A stretch of 64,000 nt of DNA from assembly GCF_047730175.1 (NCBI RefSeq), contig NZ_CP159833.1, forward strand, positions 1,054,001 through 1,118,000. The letters are read 5' to 3'. The stretch comes from Marifrigoribacter sp047730175. GTDB taxonomy: Bacteria; Bacteroidota; Bacteroidia; Flavobacteriales; Flavobacteriaceae. The position numbers and the translations under genes are program-made. The notes under the pieces were generated by a model. The model did no database searches. It saw only the letters and a list, made by a program, of their open reading frames with translations, and was not told where the DNA came from. Each line of letters opens with the position of its first letter. Within the stretch, counting starts at the first letter, position 1. Shown piece after piece: positions 16,717 through 25,848 of the stretch.

Positions 16717-19056
16717 TTTTTAAAGGTTTTACAGAATCGTATTTAATTAATGTGTTTATATCTATCGTATTTTTAATCACTATTGCATCTGTTATTACAA
16801 ATGGTTTTGGCATGGTATGCTTTGGTCTTTTATTAATAGTAAACTGATTATTGTCTAATAAATCAAATGAATACTCTAGTACTGTAAATGAAACAGGAAT
16901 CTCTTTTTTAATGGTATAACTAACCTCCAACGAATCATTATCGGCTACATAATATCGCAACAGTTTATTCTCTTTTCTATTACTGAAGACAGTACCAGAA
17001 ATGTCTTTCGGAACAATTTTACCGTTAAAAGCTAAAGATTGAAATGTTATAGAAGTATCTGCAAATAATGAAATCTGATTTATATTTCGATTCGGTATAA
17101 TCGTAAACCTAACTTTTCTTATTGCATCTATTATGGTATCATCATTCAATAAAGTTTCAAAAAGAGGTATTGATTTATTAGGTGCTTCTGAGGCAAAACT
17201 ATATCCTGTATTGTATTTACTGTTTTCTGTGTTGATTGCAAACTTATCCGCTTTTTCGGGTGTATCACCTAAATATCCTTTCGTCCAATCATCTAAGGTT
17301 TTGTCATACGTTAACCAAAATGCTTTTTGAGTATTGGCATCCTGATAATAAATTAGACTGTTTGGTTTTTGTCTTTCTTCTGAAAAATCACTTGTTGTAT
17401 GTGCACTAATAAAAAATAATGCTGCAAGAATAAAACTAAGGTAAGAAAGCGTTTTTTTCATTTTATAAAACCTTGTAACTGAAAGCAACAATCCAAACAA
17501 TAAAACAGTAAACACAGAACTTAGCACAATCATCTTTAATCCTAATCCAACTGGAAAAAATTGTATTAATGGAGCAAATAGAAAAATAGCTGGAATTGCT
17601 AAGATTAGCATTAATAATTTATTGGGCTGTTCTTGTTTAATGTTTACCCACAAAGTTAATAATGCAAAGAAAACCGGAATAATAAAATATCCTGCTCCTT
17701 TTAAATATACAGCAACAATACCATTGATAATCATCCAAAAAACGAGGGGAGCAATTAATAGGTTTGTTCCATCTATCTTTTTTGAAAAAACATGATAGGT
17801 TCTAAATAATATTCCAAGTATTAGAAATACAAAAAATGCGATATAAGTATGTCCATTATAAGTAAATCCATGTTGTATTTCTTGATATTGAGGATAGAAA
17901 TATAATATTGCTTTCCATCCAAAAAAACCGGCAACTCCACTAATTATAAGAGCAACTAAAAAGGGTAAAAAACCTACTCCAATATTTCTAGGAGATAATT
18001 TTCTTTTAGAAATTCCGAAGAAAATAAGTGCAATTAAAAGAAAAGAAGCTAAAATAAGCATAGGGACAACCCATGAAAAAGGATAGCTAATCATTTTTAT
18101 AAAAGGAAAGTTTACATAAACATAGTCTTCGTTAGACTTTAAATCTGATAAATCATTTTCAGCAAAATAATGTATTAAGGGTAGTAAATAACTTCCTTGA
18201 TGTGCTAAGGTATTTCTATCTAAATTTTCAAAAGTATCATTCGCTGTATGGTAATCGAAATGATCGTCTATAAATGCAAAAAAATAGCTGTCTATATCTC
18301 CAATTTCCCTAAAAACGGTAGAATCTGTATCATTAGGAAGCATTTTATAAATACTATACATTAATGATGATGCTACTGGATACTCTGGCTTAGCTTCTAC
18401 AAAAGCCTTAACAAGGTTGGCATTGCCTCCATTGGTTTCAAGAATCATATTACTTGGGCCGCCACTTCCTCGTGCTTCAAAATTTAACACCAAGCCTGCT
18501 TCTTTAGCCCAAGGATGTTCTGAAACAAATAAATGAGCTCCATCTAAACCAATTTCTTCCGCATCACTAAAAACAATGATTATATCATTTTTTGGCTCGC
18601 ACCGCTCGCTAAATATGCTCTTATACTTTCTAGAATTGTAACTACTCCGCTGCCTGCATCACTCGCACCAAAAGAAGGTATTAATGCACTATCATAGTGC
18701 GAAAGCAGGATTAAAGCTTTTGTATTCTGCGCTCCTCTTAATTTAGCTACAATATTTTTTGGTCGATCTAATCGTTTTGAATTTGAATCAAAAACAAAGC
18801 CTTCTTGAATCTGAGTTTCAAATCCTAACGCTTGAAGTTGTTTTTCTAAAAATAGTCTAACTCTTTTATGCTCTTGAGATCCATGATAATGGGGTTTTTT
18901 TGAAATTTCTTTTAAAGGAATTAATGCTCTTTCAATTGAAAATTGATCCGCTGCTATTTCAGAAGATAAATCAGCTTGAGGCATTAAACTATAAAAGCTA
19001 TAATAAATTAATCCAATGAGTAAGAGTAAGGAAAGGATATTTCTATAACGCTTCAT
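16709..19056 (-). pseudogene. M28-family zinc aminopeptidase with multi-span C-terminal membrane domain, broken by a frameshift
   Basis: The gene is read in two frames. The N-terminal part (19056 to a TAA at 18580, 158 residues) has an uncleaved signal/anchor and the metal-site motif HYDSALIPSFGASDAGSG. The C-terminal part is open from before 18580 to 16709 and continues with PKNDIIIVFSDAEEIGLDGA and FIDDHFDYHTANDTFENLD, which supply the remaining ligands, then about eight membrane spans and a soluble tail. The two frames overlap around 18580-18605, beside GC-rich DNA and a run of six A. The span is 2348 bases, exactly one short of a multiple of three, so a single-base deletion fits; restored, the protein would be about 782 residues. 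All zinc ligands are intact, so a recent mutation or a sequencing error is more likely than old decay. The downstream fragment has no credible start (only a GTG at 18493). Confidence 0.85.
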
Positions 19057-19197
19057 ATGAATTGTTTGCTGTTTCCTATTTAAGGATTATTTGCTTTTTT
19101 AAAAATACAAAATTATGCCCTAACAATTAACTTATAAAAAAAGAAAGGAATAAATCAAGAAAATGACTATATTACTGTTATTTAAATAGTTATATTT

Positions 19198-19662
19198 ATG
19201 GGTATTAAGAGTTTTATTGGTAAAAGATCAAAGTTAATTAAAAAAAAATCTGAACAAATAAAAGTTTCAGATTACATGACTACATCCCTCATTACTTTTC
19301 ACCCTAAACAATCTGTTTTAGAAGTAATGACTATTCTTATAAAGAATAAAATATCTGGAGGCCCTGTTATTAATGAAAAACATGAATTAATGGGTATTAT
19401 TTCTGAAGGAGATTGCATAAAGCAAATTAGTGAAAGTAGATACTATAATCAGCCTTTAGGCAATATTCATGTTGAACAACACATGGTAAAAAATGTTGAA
19501 ACGATTGATGGAGAGATGAATATATTTGATGCTGCTGATAAATTTTTAAAATCAAAACGGAGAAGGTTTCCAATTGTTGAAAATGGAAAACTTGTAGGAC
19601 AAATTAGCCAAAAAGACATATTAAAAGCGGCTCTAAAACTAAAAGGAAACACTTGGAAATAA
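19198..19662 (+). CDS. CBS-domain pair protein
   Basis: The 154-residue cytoplasmic protein consists of two CBS domains, about residues 22-80 (KVSDYMTTSLITFHPKQSV ... GGPVINEKHELMGIISEGD) and 90-150 (VEQHMVKNVETIDGEMN ... RRFPIVENGKLVGQISQKDI). CBS pairs bind adenine nucleotides and act as energy or ligand sensors, usually as part of a larger partner. No partner enzyme is fused or adjacent. It is divergent from the broken M28 gene and convergent with the DUF5689 gene, so it is probably monocistronic. What it regulates cannot be told from the sequence. Confidence 0.88.
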   Translation: MGIKSFIGKRSKLIKKKSEQIKVSDYMTTSLITFHPKQSVLEVMTILIKNKISGGPVINEKHELMGIISEGDCIKQISESRYYNQPLGNIHVEQHMVKNVETIDGEMNIFDAADKFLKSKRRRFPIVENGKLVGQISQKDILKAALKLKGNTWK

Positions 19663-19712
19663 AAAAAGGCTGTGCTTTAAATTACATCCTTTTTTATAAT
19701 TAAATTAAGGAC

Positions 19713-21155
19713 TTAGAAGTTAATTTCAATTTCATCAAATTCGTAAGTTCCGTCAGTATCTGCGTCTCCACTTCCTATATATTTTAAACCAATATAACCT
19801 GTTCCAATAATACAAGATAAATCTACATTTTCAGAATCGATCCAATCACCAAAAAAATCATCATCCCTCACTAAAGTAGCAGCAGTTAATATATCCCAAG
19901 TAGCAGAAGCGATGTTATCTGGGTTCCCATCCCAATCACCAGAAAATAATAATTCTAAGTAACTTGCGTCAGAAAAACTGTTGGATGTTTTAAAATTTAA
20001 AGTTTCATTTTCTTGATTATCAAAGTTTAATTCTGGAGAAATTAACCAAGCTATCGTACTTACATCTCCTGATTGATATGAACCAATATGTGCAGAAATA
20101 CCTAATGAAGCATTAGAGCCATCATCAAAATAAGCTCCCCATTCTTGAGTTCCTGATTCTTTGTAATTGGTCCAACCATTCCCAAAAATAGTTTCACCAT
20201 CGCTAAAAGATTCGAAAAAATCACTAAATAATATATTAGATCCTGTATTTTCAGCTAAACCACAATCTACTTCGGTTGGGTCGCAACGATCTGGGTTATC
20301 AAAGTTAATCCCGTTTAGATCATTTAGAACAACATTAAATTGATCTCCAAAAAAGTTATAGGTTAGAATCCCTTCAATTGAACCTCTTTGATTAGGTAAT
20401 AGATTTGCTTTAAAATCAGCAAATGTACTGGTACTAAAAATTGTAGTTGAACCATTAGCACAACTTTCTAAAAGACGTTCCCCATCAAAATCATCTGTAG
20501 GCTCTCCTGCAAAAGATAAAAGATCATCTCCTAAAACATCATTTCTATTAAACTGTACATCATTTAAACGCACATATAAATTAGTTTTATCAGCTGAGAA
20601 TTCAGAAATAGAAATTGGCATTGCTACGATATCCATTAGATCATTTTCTCTAAATACATTGCTTTCCATATTGGTTTGAGACATGCTTTCGATTCGGTTT
20701 CCTTCACGGATTCCTATGCTTAAAACACCACTATCTAAACCTACAGTTAAACCATCTAATTTGATAAATACTTTTCTTCCAAATTCATAAGTGATATATA
20801 ATGGATTAACGTCAATTAATACTTTTACACCTAGGGTTGGGTTTTCTGCAGCATCTTGTAAAATAATTTCTTCGAAAAAATTTCCTGCTTCATCATTTGA
20901 AATAACATATCCTGAAATGTACCTCCCAAAACCTTCAGTTCCACCATCAAAAGTTAAAACATCGTTTTCGTTGTTTATTTGTTCTTGTAATAATAAATTG
21001 CTTAAAGAAGAAATCGTAATAACTAGAGCTTCATCTAAATTAAGGTCTGCAACTACAAGATTGGGCGTATCATAATCATCATCTTTAACACAAGAATATA
21101 TCATGGTCACTGTGAAAAACAGTATGATTAGTTTATAAAAATTTAAAGTTTTCAT
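19713..21155 (-). CDS. DUF5689 lipoprotein with choice-of-anchor J domain, partner of the TonB receptor
   Basis: The 480-residue protein has a lipoprotein signal peptide (lipobox cysteine in MIYSCVKDD, residue 22). A DUF5689 domain follows (about 40-290, GGTEGFGRYISGYVISND, ILQDAAENPTLGVKV), then a choice-of-anchor J, lectin-like domain (about 310-480, LFSDFFESFSDGETIFGNGW ... AWLISPELNF). Proteins of this type sit on the cell surface beside SusC-like receptors and are probably ligand-binding lids comparable in role to SusD, though not homologous to it. The gene starts 23 bases after the TonB receptor stop, so they form an operon. The ligand is not known; the divergent nuclease-like gene suggests nucleic-acid or phosphoester material. 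Confidence 0.82.
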   Translation of the reverse strand: MKTLNFYKLIILFFTVTMIYSCVKDDDYDTPNLVVADLNLDEALVITISSLSNLLLQEQINNENDVLTFDGGTEGFGRYISGYVISNDEAGNFFEEIILQDAAENPTLGVKVLIDVNPLYITYEFGRKVFIKLDGLTVGLDSGVLSIGIREGNRIESMSQTNMESNVFRENDLMDIVAMPISISEFSADKTNLYVRLNDVQFNRNDVLGDDLLSFAGEPTDDFDGERLLESCANGSTTIFSTSTFADFKANLLPNQRGSIEGILTYNFFGDQFNVVLNDLNGINFDNPDRCDPTEVDCGLAENTGSNILFSDFFESFSDGETIFGNGWTNYKESGTQEWGAYFDDGSNASLGISAHIGSYQSGDVSTIAWLISPELNFDNQENETLNFKTSNSFSDASYLELLFSGDWDGNPDNIASATWDILTAATLVRDDDFFGDWIDSENVDLSCIIGTGYIGLKYIGSGDADTDGTYEFDEIEINF

Positions 21156-21178
21156 TTGTATATTTTTTATTCAGTTAA

Positions 21179-23986
21179 TTAAAATCTTACATAAATATTT
21201 AGGTAATAGGTCGCCCCACTACCAAAGAAATAACGGCTTCCAAACACAGGGCCATTTTCACGTCCTTGTTCTTCAACTTGTTGTCTATAACTAGCACGAC
21301 GAGAATCTTCGAAACCACCAGTTTTGTATTTTTGATCTAGCACATTATTGATTGAGGCAAAGAAGCCAACATAATACCTCTTAACTCTCCATGACTTTCC
21401 TCCAATAACATTGACCAGGAAATAATCATCTAATTGTTCTTGTTTTAATAATCCTCTAGCTACCTCTTCGTCGTAATCATTATATGGAAGTCCGTCTATA
21501 TCTGTATAGAAATCGCTTGTTCTTCTTAAATTACTTACATCAACATAAGCATTTGAAAAATAATTAGTTGTAACTCCTACCCACCAAAAATTTGGATCTC
21601 GGTATTCGATTCCTATTTGATATGCTCTTTCTGGTCCGCCAGAAACATGATGATTTTCTAGGGATGCTTCTCTTTTTCCTTTTCTAAATAAATCATTTCC
21701 TTCTACGAAACCATCATTTGGATCTAAATCAAAATCATCTCCTGCTAGGTAAAGTTCTGGTTTATTAGTGTATACATTTTGGCCAATAGTTGCAGCTGCT
21801 TTAAGTTTAAACGTGGGCAACACCTGTGCTTCAATACCAAGTTCTACACCAGCATTTCTTTTACTAATCCCTGTTACAATTTCTTGTACAAAAGCAGTGT
21901 TATCATCATTTCCAAGGGCATTTTGTGTAAAAAAGAATCCTATATCAGAAGCATCATCAAGCCCTGCATAATATCCTGTCAATCTCGCTTTAACAATTGG
22001 AGATCTATAGATGTAACTTATATCTACAGACTTAACAGATTCTTCAGCAATCCCTTCAACTAAATCATTACTTTGTCTTGCATTTGCAAAAGAATTTCTC
22101 ATGGTAGGAGCTTTGGTAAAATAACCTCCATTCAAATCGATTAAATGACGTCCTGTGAGCTTATACGTTACTCCTGCTTTTACTCCAATCGCAGTGAAAT
22201 CTAATTCATCACTATCTCCTAATGAACGACCTTCATCTGGAAAGTAGCCGTTTTTGTATATCCCAGTTCTTTGGTATTTTGTTTTAGCCACATTAGCTGC
22301 TACATAAAAATCTATCGTATTATATTTAAATTGCCCTTGTACAAATCCTGAAACTACATTTGCATTAAGTTCATAATTATATTTATACCGATCCCCTTCT
22401 TGAACAATTCGATTTAGATTTAATAAATCACTTTGCCCTTCAGTTCCACCATCTCCAAAACGATCAAAATCTATATAACCTTCGCCTCCTAATAGATCTA
22501 TTACTTCAGCAAAATTTTCACTTTTTAAATCCCTAAAATTTATAGCTGCATTTAAACTTATATTCTCATTTAAAACAGTATTAAAAATAGTGTTAAACGA
22601 TAGTTGATTGTCATCATTTCTGTCTTCTTGAAGCACGTAAGTAGAGAAACCATCAACAGTATTATCATTCCCTTGGTATAATGAATTCCAATCTAACTGT
22701 CCATCGTTTATGAATTCTTGTTCAGCTTCATACGCTAATTGATAATCATAAGATGTTAAGCTTTCATTTCTTAATAAATAACTAGGTAATCTTTGATAAT
22801 AATTTCCTGCAGGGTTTCTATTGCCACCATAATCTAATCTAGTATTTCCCACTTTTCCAAATTGATATCCAAGATTTGTATTTAAGTTAGATTTTTCTGA
22901 AACCTTCCAGTAATGATTTAACATAATAATAGGTTCTACTACCTCTTTTATTCTACTATTTCTTTTTTCTACATTTTGATATCCCCAATTCGGATTGTAT
23001 TTTCTCCCTTTGAGTCTAAAAACTTCCTCTGTAATAGCGGTGGATTTACCTCTTCTATTTGGTGTGTATATCCCCATAAAGTTTAAACTGTGTTCATCAT
23101 TTATCTTTTTCTCTACAGAAGCAAAAAATGAATTAGCATTATAAGAGGTACCATCAATATATCCTTCAGTACCAAAACGTCTTGAAGCTAACACAGAATA
23201 AGCCCAACCGTTTAAATTAAGTCCGCTATGGTAAGACCCCATAACACGTCCTTGGTAACTTTTATTTGCAGTTGCATAAGAAAATCTTCCTCCTTTACGG
23301 TATTGAGAAGCTCTCATTACCATATTTGTAGTACCTGCTAGATCACCAAAAGTGTAATCATTAGCCTTAAGTCCCATAGTAAATTCACGGTTTCTTTGAA
23401 CATCATTAATACCGCCCCAATTTGCCCATTGAGGTCTACCATTAAATAGTTTGTTCATTTCAAGACCATTGATAAGAACTTTACCATTGGCGTTATCTAA
23501 GCCCCGCGGCCTAAAAAATGTTGCACTAAAATCGTAAGCAGCTGCATTTAAAAATACATCTTTTGACGCTTGAAGCAAGCCTGAAATATTAAATGATGTC
23601 CCTTCATCTTGGTCTAATTCATTGTCTGAAAGACTAATGATTCCTATTTGCGCTTCGATTTCAGTTAAATCAATTTCAAATAATAATGGATCAAGATTAA
23701 TGGTGGTTCCATTTTGTATAGTAATGGGAACTCGTTGAGCTAAATATCCTTGTTTACTTACTAGTAGTACTTGCTCTCCTTGAGGAAGGTCTGTACTACT
23801 AATAAAAAACATCCCTTGCGCATCGGTTATTGTACTATAAGTACTAGATTGGATACGAACATTTACATTTTGAATAACTTCACTCGAATTGGTATCAACT
23901 ACTCTACCCTTTACGAAAGCTTTCTGTGCACCTATACTTAATCCACAAAAAATTGTGAAAAAGGAAGTTAAATAAAAATTTTTCAT
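21179..23986 (-). CDS. TonB-dependent outer-membrane receptor (SusC-like, with carboxypeptidase-regulatory N-terminal domain)
   Basis: The 935-residue protein has a signal peptide ending LSIGAQKA, a CarboxypepD-regulatory-like domain (about 22-110, VKGRVVDTNSSEVIQNVNV), a plug-like region (about 120-270, RPRGLDNANGKVLINGLEMN) and a long beta-barrel ending in phenylalanine (YYLNIYVRF). It is first in an operon with the DUF5689 lipoprotein and is divergent from the secreted nuclease-like gene at 24213. The 226-base gap between them contains a 16-nt palindrome. Such receptors import large or scarce nutrients with TonB/ExbBD energy. The substrate is inferred only from the neighbours. Assignment to the TonB receptor superfamily is firm. 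Confidence 0.9.
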   Translation of the reverse strand: MKNFYLTSFFTIFCGLSIGAQKAFVKGRVVDTNSSEVIQNVNVRIQSSTYSTITDAQGMFFISSTDLPQGEQVLLVSKQGYLAQRVPITIQNGTTINLDPLLFEIDLTEIEAQIGIISLSDNELDQDEGTSFNISGLLQASKDVFLNAAAYDFSATFFRPRGLDNANGKVLINGLEMNKLFNGRPQWANWGGINDVQRNREFTMGLKANDYTFGDLAGTTNMVMRASQYRKGGRFSYATANKSYQGRVMGSYHSGLNLNGWAYSVLASRRFGTEGYIDGTSYNANSFFASVEKKINDEHSLNFMGIYTPNRRGKSTAITEEVFRLKGRKYNPNWGYQNVEKRNSRIKEVVEPIIMLNHYWKVSEKSNLNTNLGYQFGKVGNTRLDYGGNRNPAGNYYQRLPSYLLRNESLTSYDYQLAYEAEQEFINDGQLDWNSLYQGNDNTVDGFSTYVLQEDRNDDNQLSFNTIFNTVLNENISLNAAINFRDLKSENFAEVIDLLGGEGYIDFDRFGDGGTEGQSDLLNLNRIVQEGDRYKYNYELNANVVSGFVQGQFKYNTIDFYVAANVAKTKYQRTGIYKNGYFPDEGRSLGDSDELDFTAIGVKAGVTYKLTGRHLIDLNGGYFTKAPTMRNSFANARQSNDLVEGIAEESVKSVDISYIYRSPIVKARLTGYYAGLDDASDIGFFFTQNALGNDDNTAFVQEIVTGISKRNAGVELGIEAQVLPTFKLKAAATIGQNVYTNKPELYLAGDDFDLDPNDGFVEGNDLFRKGKREASLENHHVSGGPERAYQIGIEYRDPNFWWVGVTTNYFSNAYVDVSNLRRTSDFYTDIDGLPYNDYDEEVARGLLKQEQLDDYFLVNVIGGKSWRVKRYYVGFFASINNVLDQKYKTGGFEDSRRASYRQQVEEQGRENGPVFGSRYFFGSGATYYLNIYVRF

Positions 23987-24100
23987 CCTGAAAATTTCTT
24001 TGCATTTTCAATTTAATTACTACAATAAGAGGGGCTTCAAGAGGTCAAAAAATAGTTTTCGAAATTTGTTTTAAGTGTTGTAGTTATAAATTGAATTTGC

Positions 24101-24116
24101 GATGTTTTAAAACATC
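24101..24116. promoter_or_regulatory. 16-nt perfect palindrome in the divergent receptor/nuclease promoter region
   Basis: GATGTTTTAAAACATC is a perfect inverted repeat with no spacer. It lies 97 bases before the nuclease ATG (24213) and 115 bases from the receptor ATG (23986). Its length, symmetry and place between two divergent, functionally matched genes suggest an operator for both directions. A weaker inverted pair, ACTACAA (24019-24025) and TTGTAGT (24078-24084), lies on the receptor side. I do not know a regulator for this sequence. Confidence 0.4.
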
Positions 24117-24212
24117 TATAGGAGAGTTATAATCAAAGTTAATTAAAAAAATGTATATTTCTATATATTATAAGAAGTATTTAAACTCCCCAAAACAAAA
24201 TAATGCAATTAA

Positions 24213-25262
24213 ATGAGTTTTAAATACCATATATTAATTCTAATTAGCTTCTCTTTTTCTATTATAAATGCACAGGATAAAAAATCTTTTAAGGTAAATA
24301 CCATCGCATTTTATAATGTTGAAAATTTATTTGATTTTGAAAATGATCCAATCACGTTTGATGATGATAGAACTCCCGATGGAAAAGATCATTGGACTGA
24401 AGAAATTTATAATGCTAAACTTAAAAACATGGCAAAAGTAATTTCTGAAATCGGAAAAGATGTTACTGGCACTACACCAGCTATTATAGGCATTTGTGAA
24501 ATTGAAAATAGAAGGGTGTTAGAAGATTTAGTGAATCAAGAACCTTTACTTTCTAAAGATTATGGAATTATACAATTTGATTCACCCGACAGAAGGGGAA
24601 TCGATGTCGCTTTATTATATCAGAAAAAACTTTTTACTCCAACAAATTATAAAGCACATGAACTCATTATATATGATAACAATGATGCAACTAAAAGGAT
24701 TTTCACTAGAGATCAATTATTAGTGAGTGGAATGTTAGATGGTGAAAAAATTCACTTTATTGTTAATCATTGGCCTTCACGAAGTGGTGGAGAAGAAAGA
24801 AGTAGGTCTAAAAGAATAAAAGCTGCAAAACTGAACAGACAAATAATTGACTCATTATATAGCGATGATCCGTATGCAAAGATTATTACAATGGGTGACT
24901 TCAATGATGATCCAACTAATCCAAGTGTAAAAGAGTTTTTAAAGACAAAAAAAGATAGAGAAGACCTAAAAATGAAGGAACTGTACAACCCTATGGAGAA
25001 GATGCATAAAAAAGGATTAGGGACTTTAGCCTGGAGAGATGGATGGAATTTATTTGACCAAATGATTCTTTCTACAGAATTACTTAAAAAGGATTTTTCT
25101 ACCTATCGTTTTTATAAAGCTGGTATTTATGATAAATCGTATTTAGCAAATCCTAGAGGGAAATATAAAGGATATCCTTATCGTAGTTTTAGTAATGGTA
25201 GTTTTACTGGAGGATACAGTGATCATTTTCCTGTCTACCTTTATTTAATAAAAGAACAATAA
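24213..25262 (+). CDS. Secreted endonuclease/exonuclease/phosphatase-fold hydrolase
   Basis: The 349-residue protein has a signal peptide (MSFKYHILILISFSFSIINAQ, cleavage near 21) and the DNase I-like fold. Motifs are FYNVENLFDF (about 33-42), CEIENRRVLEDL with the metal glutamate (about 99-110), VNHWPSRSGG, MGDFNDDPTNPS and the terminal GGYSDHFPVYLYL. It is a paralogue of the cytoplasmic protein at 2704-3672. Being exported and divergent from a TonB receptor and surface lipoprotein, it may degrade extracellular DNA or another phosphoester to supply phosphate or nucleosides; that role is inferred. A clear terminator overlaps its stop codon. Confidence 0.87.
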   Translation: MSFKYHILILISFSFSIINAQDKKSFKVNTIAFYNVENLFDFENDPITFDDDRTPDGKDHWTEEIYNAKLKNMAKVISEIGKDVTGTTPAIIGICEIENRRVLEDLVNQEPLLSKDYGIIQFDSPDRRGIDVALLYQKKLFTPTNYKAHELIIYDNNDATKRIFTRDQLLVSGMLDGEKIHFIVNHWPSRSGGEERSRSKRIKAAKLNRQIIDSLYSDDPYAKIITMGDFNDDPTNPSVKEFLKTKKDREDLKMKELYNPMEKMHKKGLGTLAWRDGWNLFDQMILSTELLKKDFSTYRFYKAGIYDKSYLANPRGKYKGYPYRSFSNGSFTGGYSDHFPVYLYLIKEQ

Positions 25263-25295
25263 AAAAAAGCTTCTGAATTATCAGAAGCTTTTTTT
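25262..25295. terminator. Intrinsic terminator after the secreted nuclease-like gene
   Basis: A 15-bp stem AAAAAAAGCTTCTGA / TCAGAAGCTTTTTTT with loop ATTA begins within the TAA of the gene. The next gene is convergent, and the A and T runs on both sides allow it to act in both directions. Confidence 0.88.
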
Positions 25296-25310
25296 ATTGC
25301 TTATATAAAT

Positions 25311-25751
25311 TTAGAGCCATTGTGCCCATGGAATTCTGCTTAATATTAAAATTAAGGCAATGGTATAAAATATAGTAATTACTTTAAATTTTCTTTTTGA
25401 ATCTTCTTTCTTTTTATGTTTAGAAAATCCAATTGTAATTAAAACAACTGCGATTAACATAATTAAAGGATGCTCAACTACAAAGAGTCTTTGAATAGCG
25501 TTTTTCATTACTTCTCCAATTCCATTAGTACTTATTGCTTTTAATCCATTTGGTGACACAAAGAATAAAATAAGTCCTAATAGTACTTGTAAATGAGTTA
25601 CGATTAATGCAAAAAGAGAAATACGTAAATCTTTAGCTCCAAAATTACGATTAGAGAAAAGACCTAGAAGCCCATTTAAAGTTGCAAGAATAATAATTAA
25701 TAAGGTTAAATAAGCCCAATAAGAATGAATTAATTGAAGTGTTGTATACAT
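25311..25751 (-). CDS. Small four-helix membrane protein, possibly haem-binding
   Basis: The 146-residue protein has four predicted membrane spans (about 7-29, 44-66, 88-108 and 122-140). Histidines lie within or beside spans at HSYWAY (residue 9), THLQVLL (about 53) and VEHPLIM (about 93), a spacing like that of cytochrome b561-type helices, so haem binding is plausible but not shown. Homologues are common in Flavobacteria and are sometimes mislabelled as a ribosomal protein; nothing here supports that label. It has its own -7 box (CAAATATA on the plus strand, 25774-25781) and is flanked by terminators, so it is monocistronic. Confidence 0.6.
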   Translation of the reverse strand: MYTTLQLIHSYWAYLTLLIIILATLNGLLGLFSNRNFGAKDLRISLFALIVTHLQVLLGLILFFVSPNGLKAISTNGIGEVMKNAIQRLFVVEHPLIMLIAVVLITIGFSKHKKKEDSKRKFKVITIFYTIALILILSRIPWAQWL

Positions 25752-25773
25752 AATATTAGTGATTAGTTAGATT

Positions 25774-25781
25774 CAAATATA
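25774..25781 (-). promoter_or_regulatory. -7 promoter box (TATATTTG) of the small membrane protein gene
   Basis: This is an exact TAnnTTTG match on the minus strand, 22 bases before the ATG at 25751. No TTG at the usual -33 distance was seen. Confidence 0.45.
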
Positions 25782-25796
25782 TGCATATTAAACTAA

Positions 25797-25826
25797 AAAA
25801 ACGCCTTGATTTCTCAAGGCGTTTTT
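25797..25826. terminator. Intrinsic terminator of the second TonB receptor gene
   Basis: A 13-bp stem AAAAACGCCTTGA / TCAAGGCGTTTTT with loop TTTC lies 22 bases beyond the stop codon of the minus-strand receptor gene. On the minus strand it is followed by a U-tract. Confidence 0.85.
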
Positions 25827-25848
25827 AATATTTAAATAAAAGAAAATA

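Noticed and set aside
18491..18493. GTG as an independent start for the C-terminal M28 fragment
   Set aside because: It would begin after the catalytic EE motif and remove two zinc ligands; the frame is open upstream and continues the N-terminal part.
25311..25751. Ribosomal protein L27 label sometimes attached to this family
   Set aside because: The protein is a four-span hydrophobic membrane protein and has nothing of the basic soluble L27.
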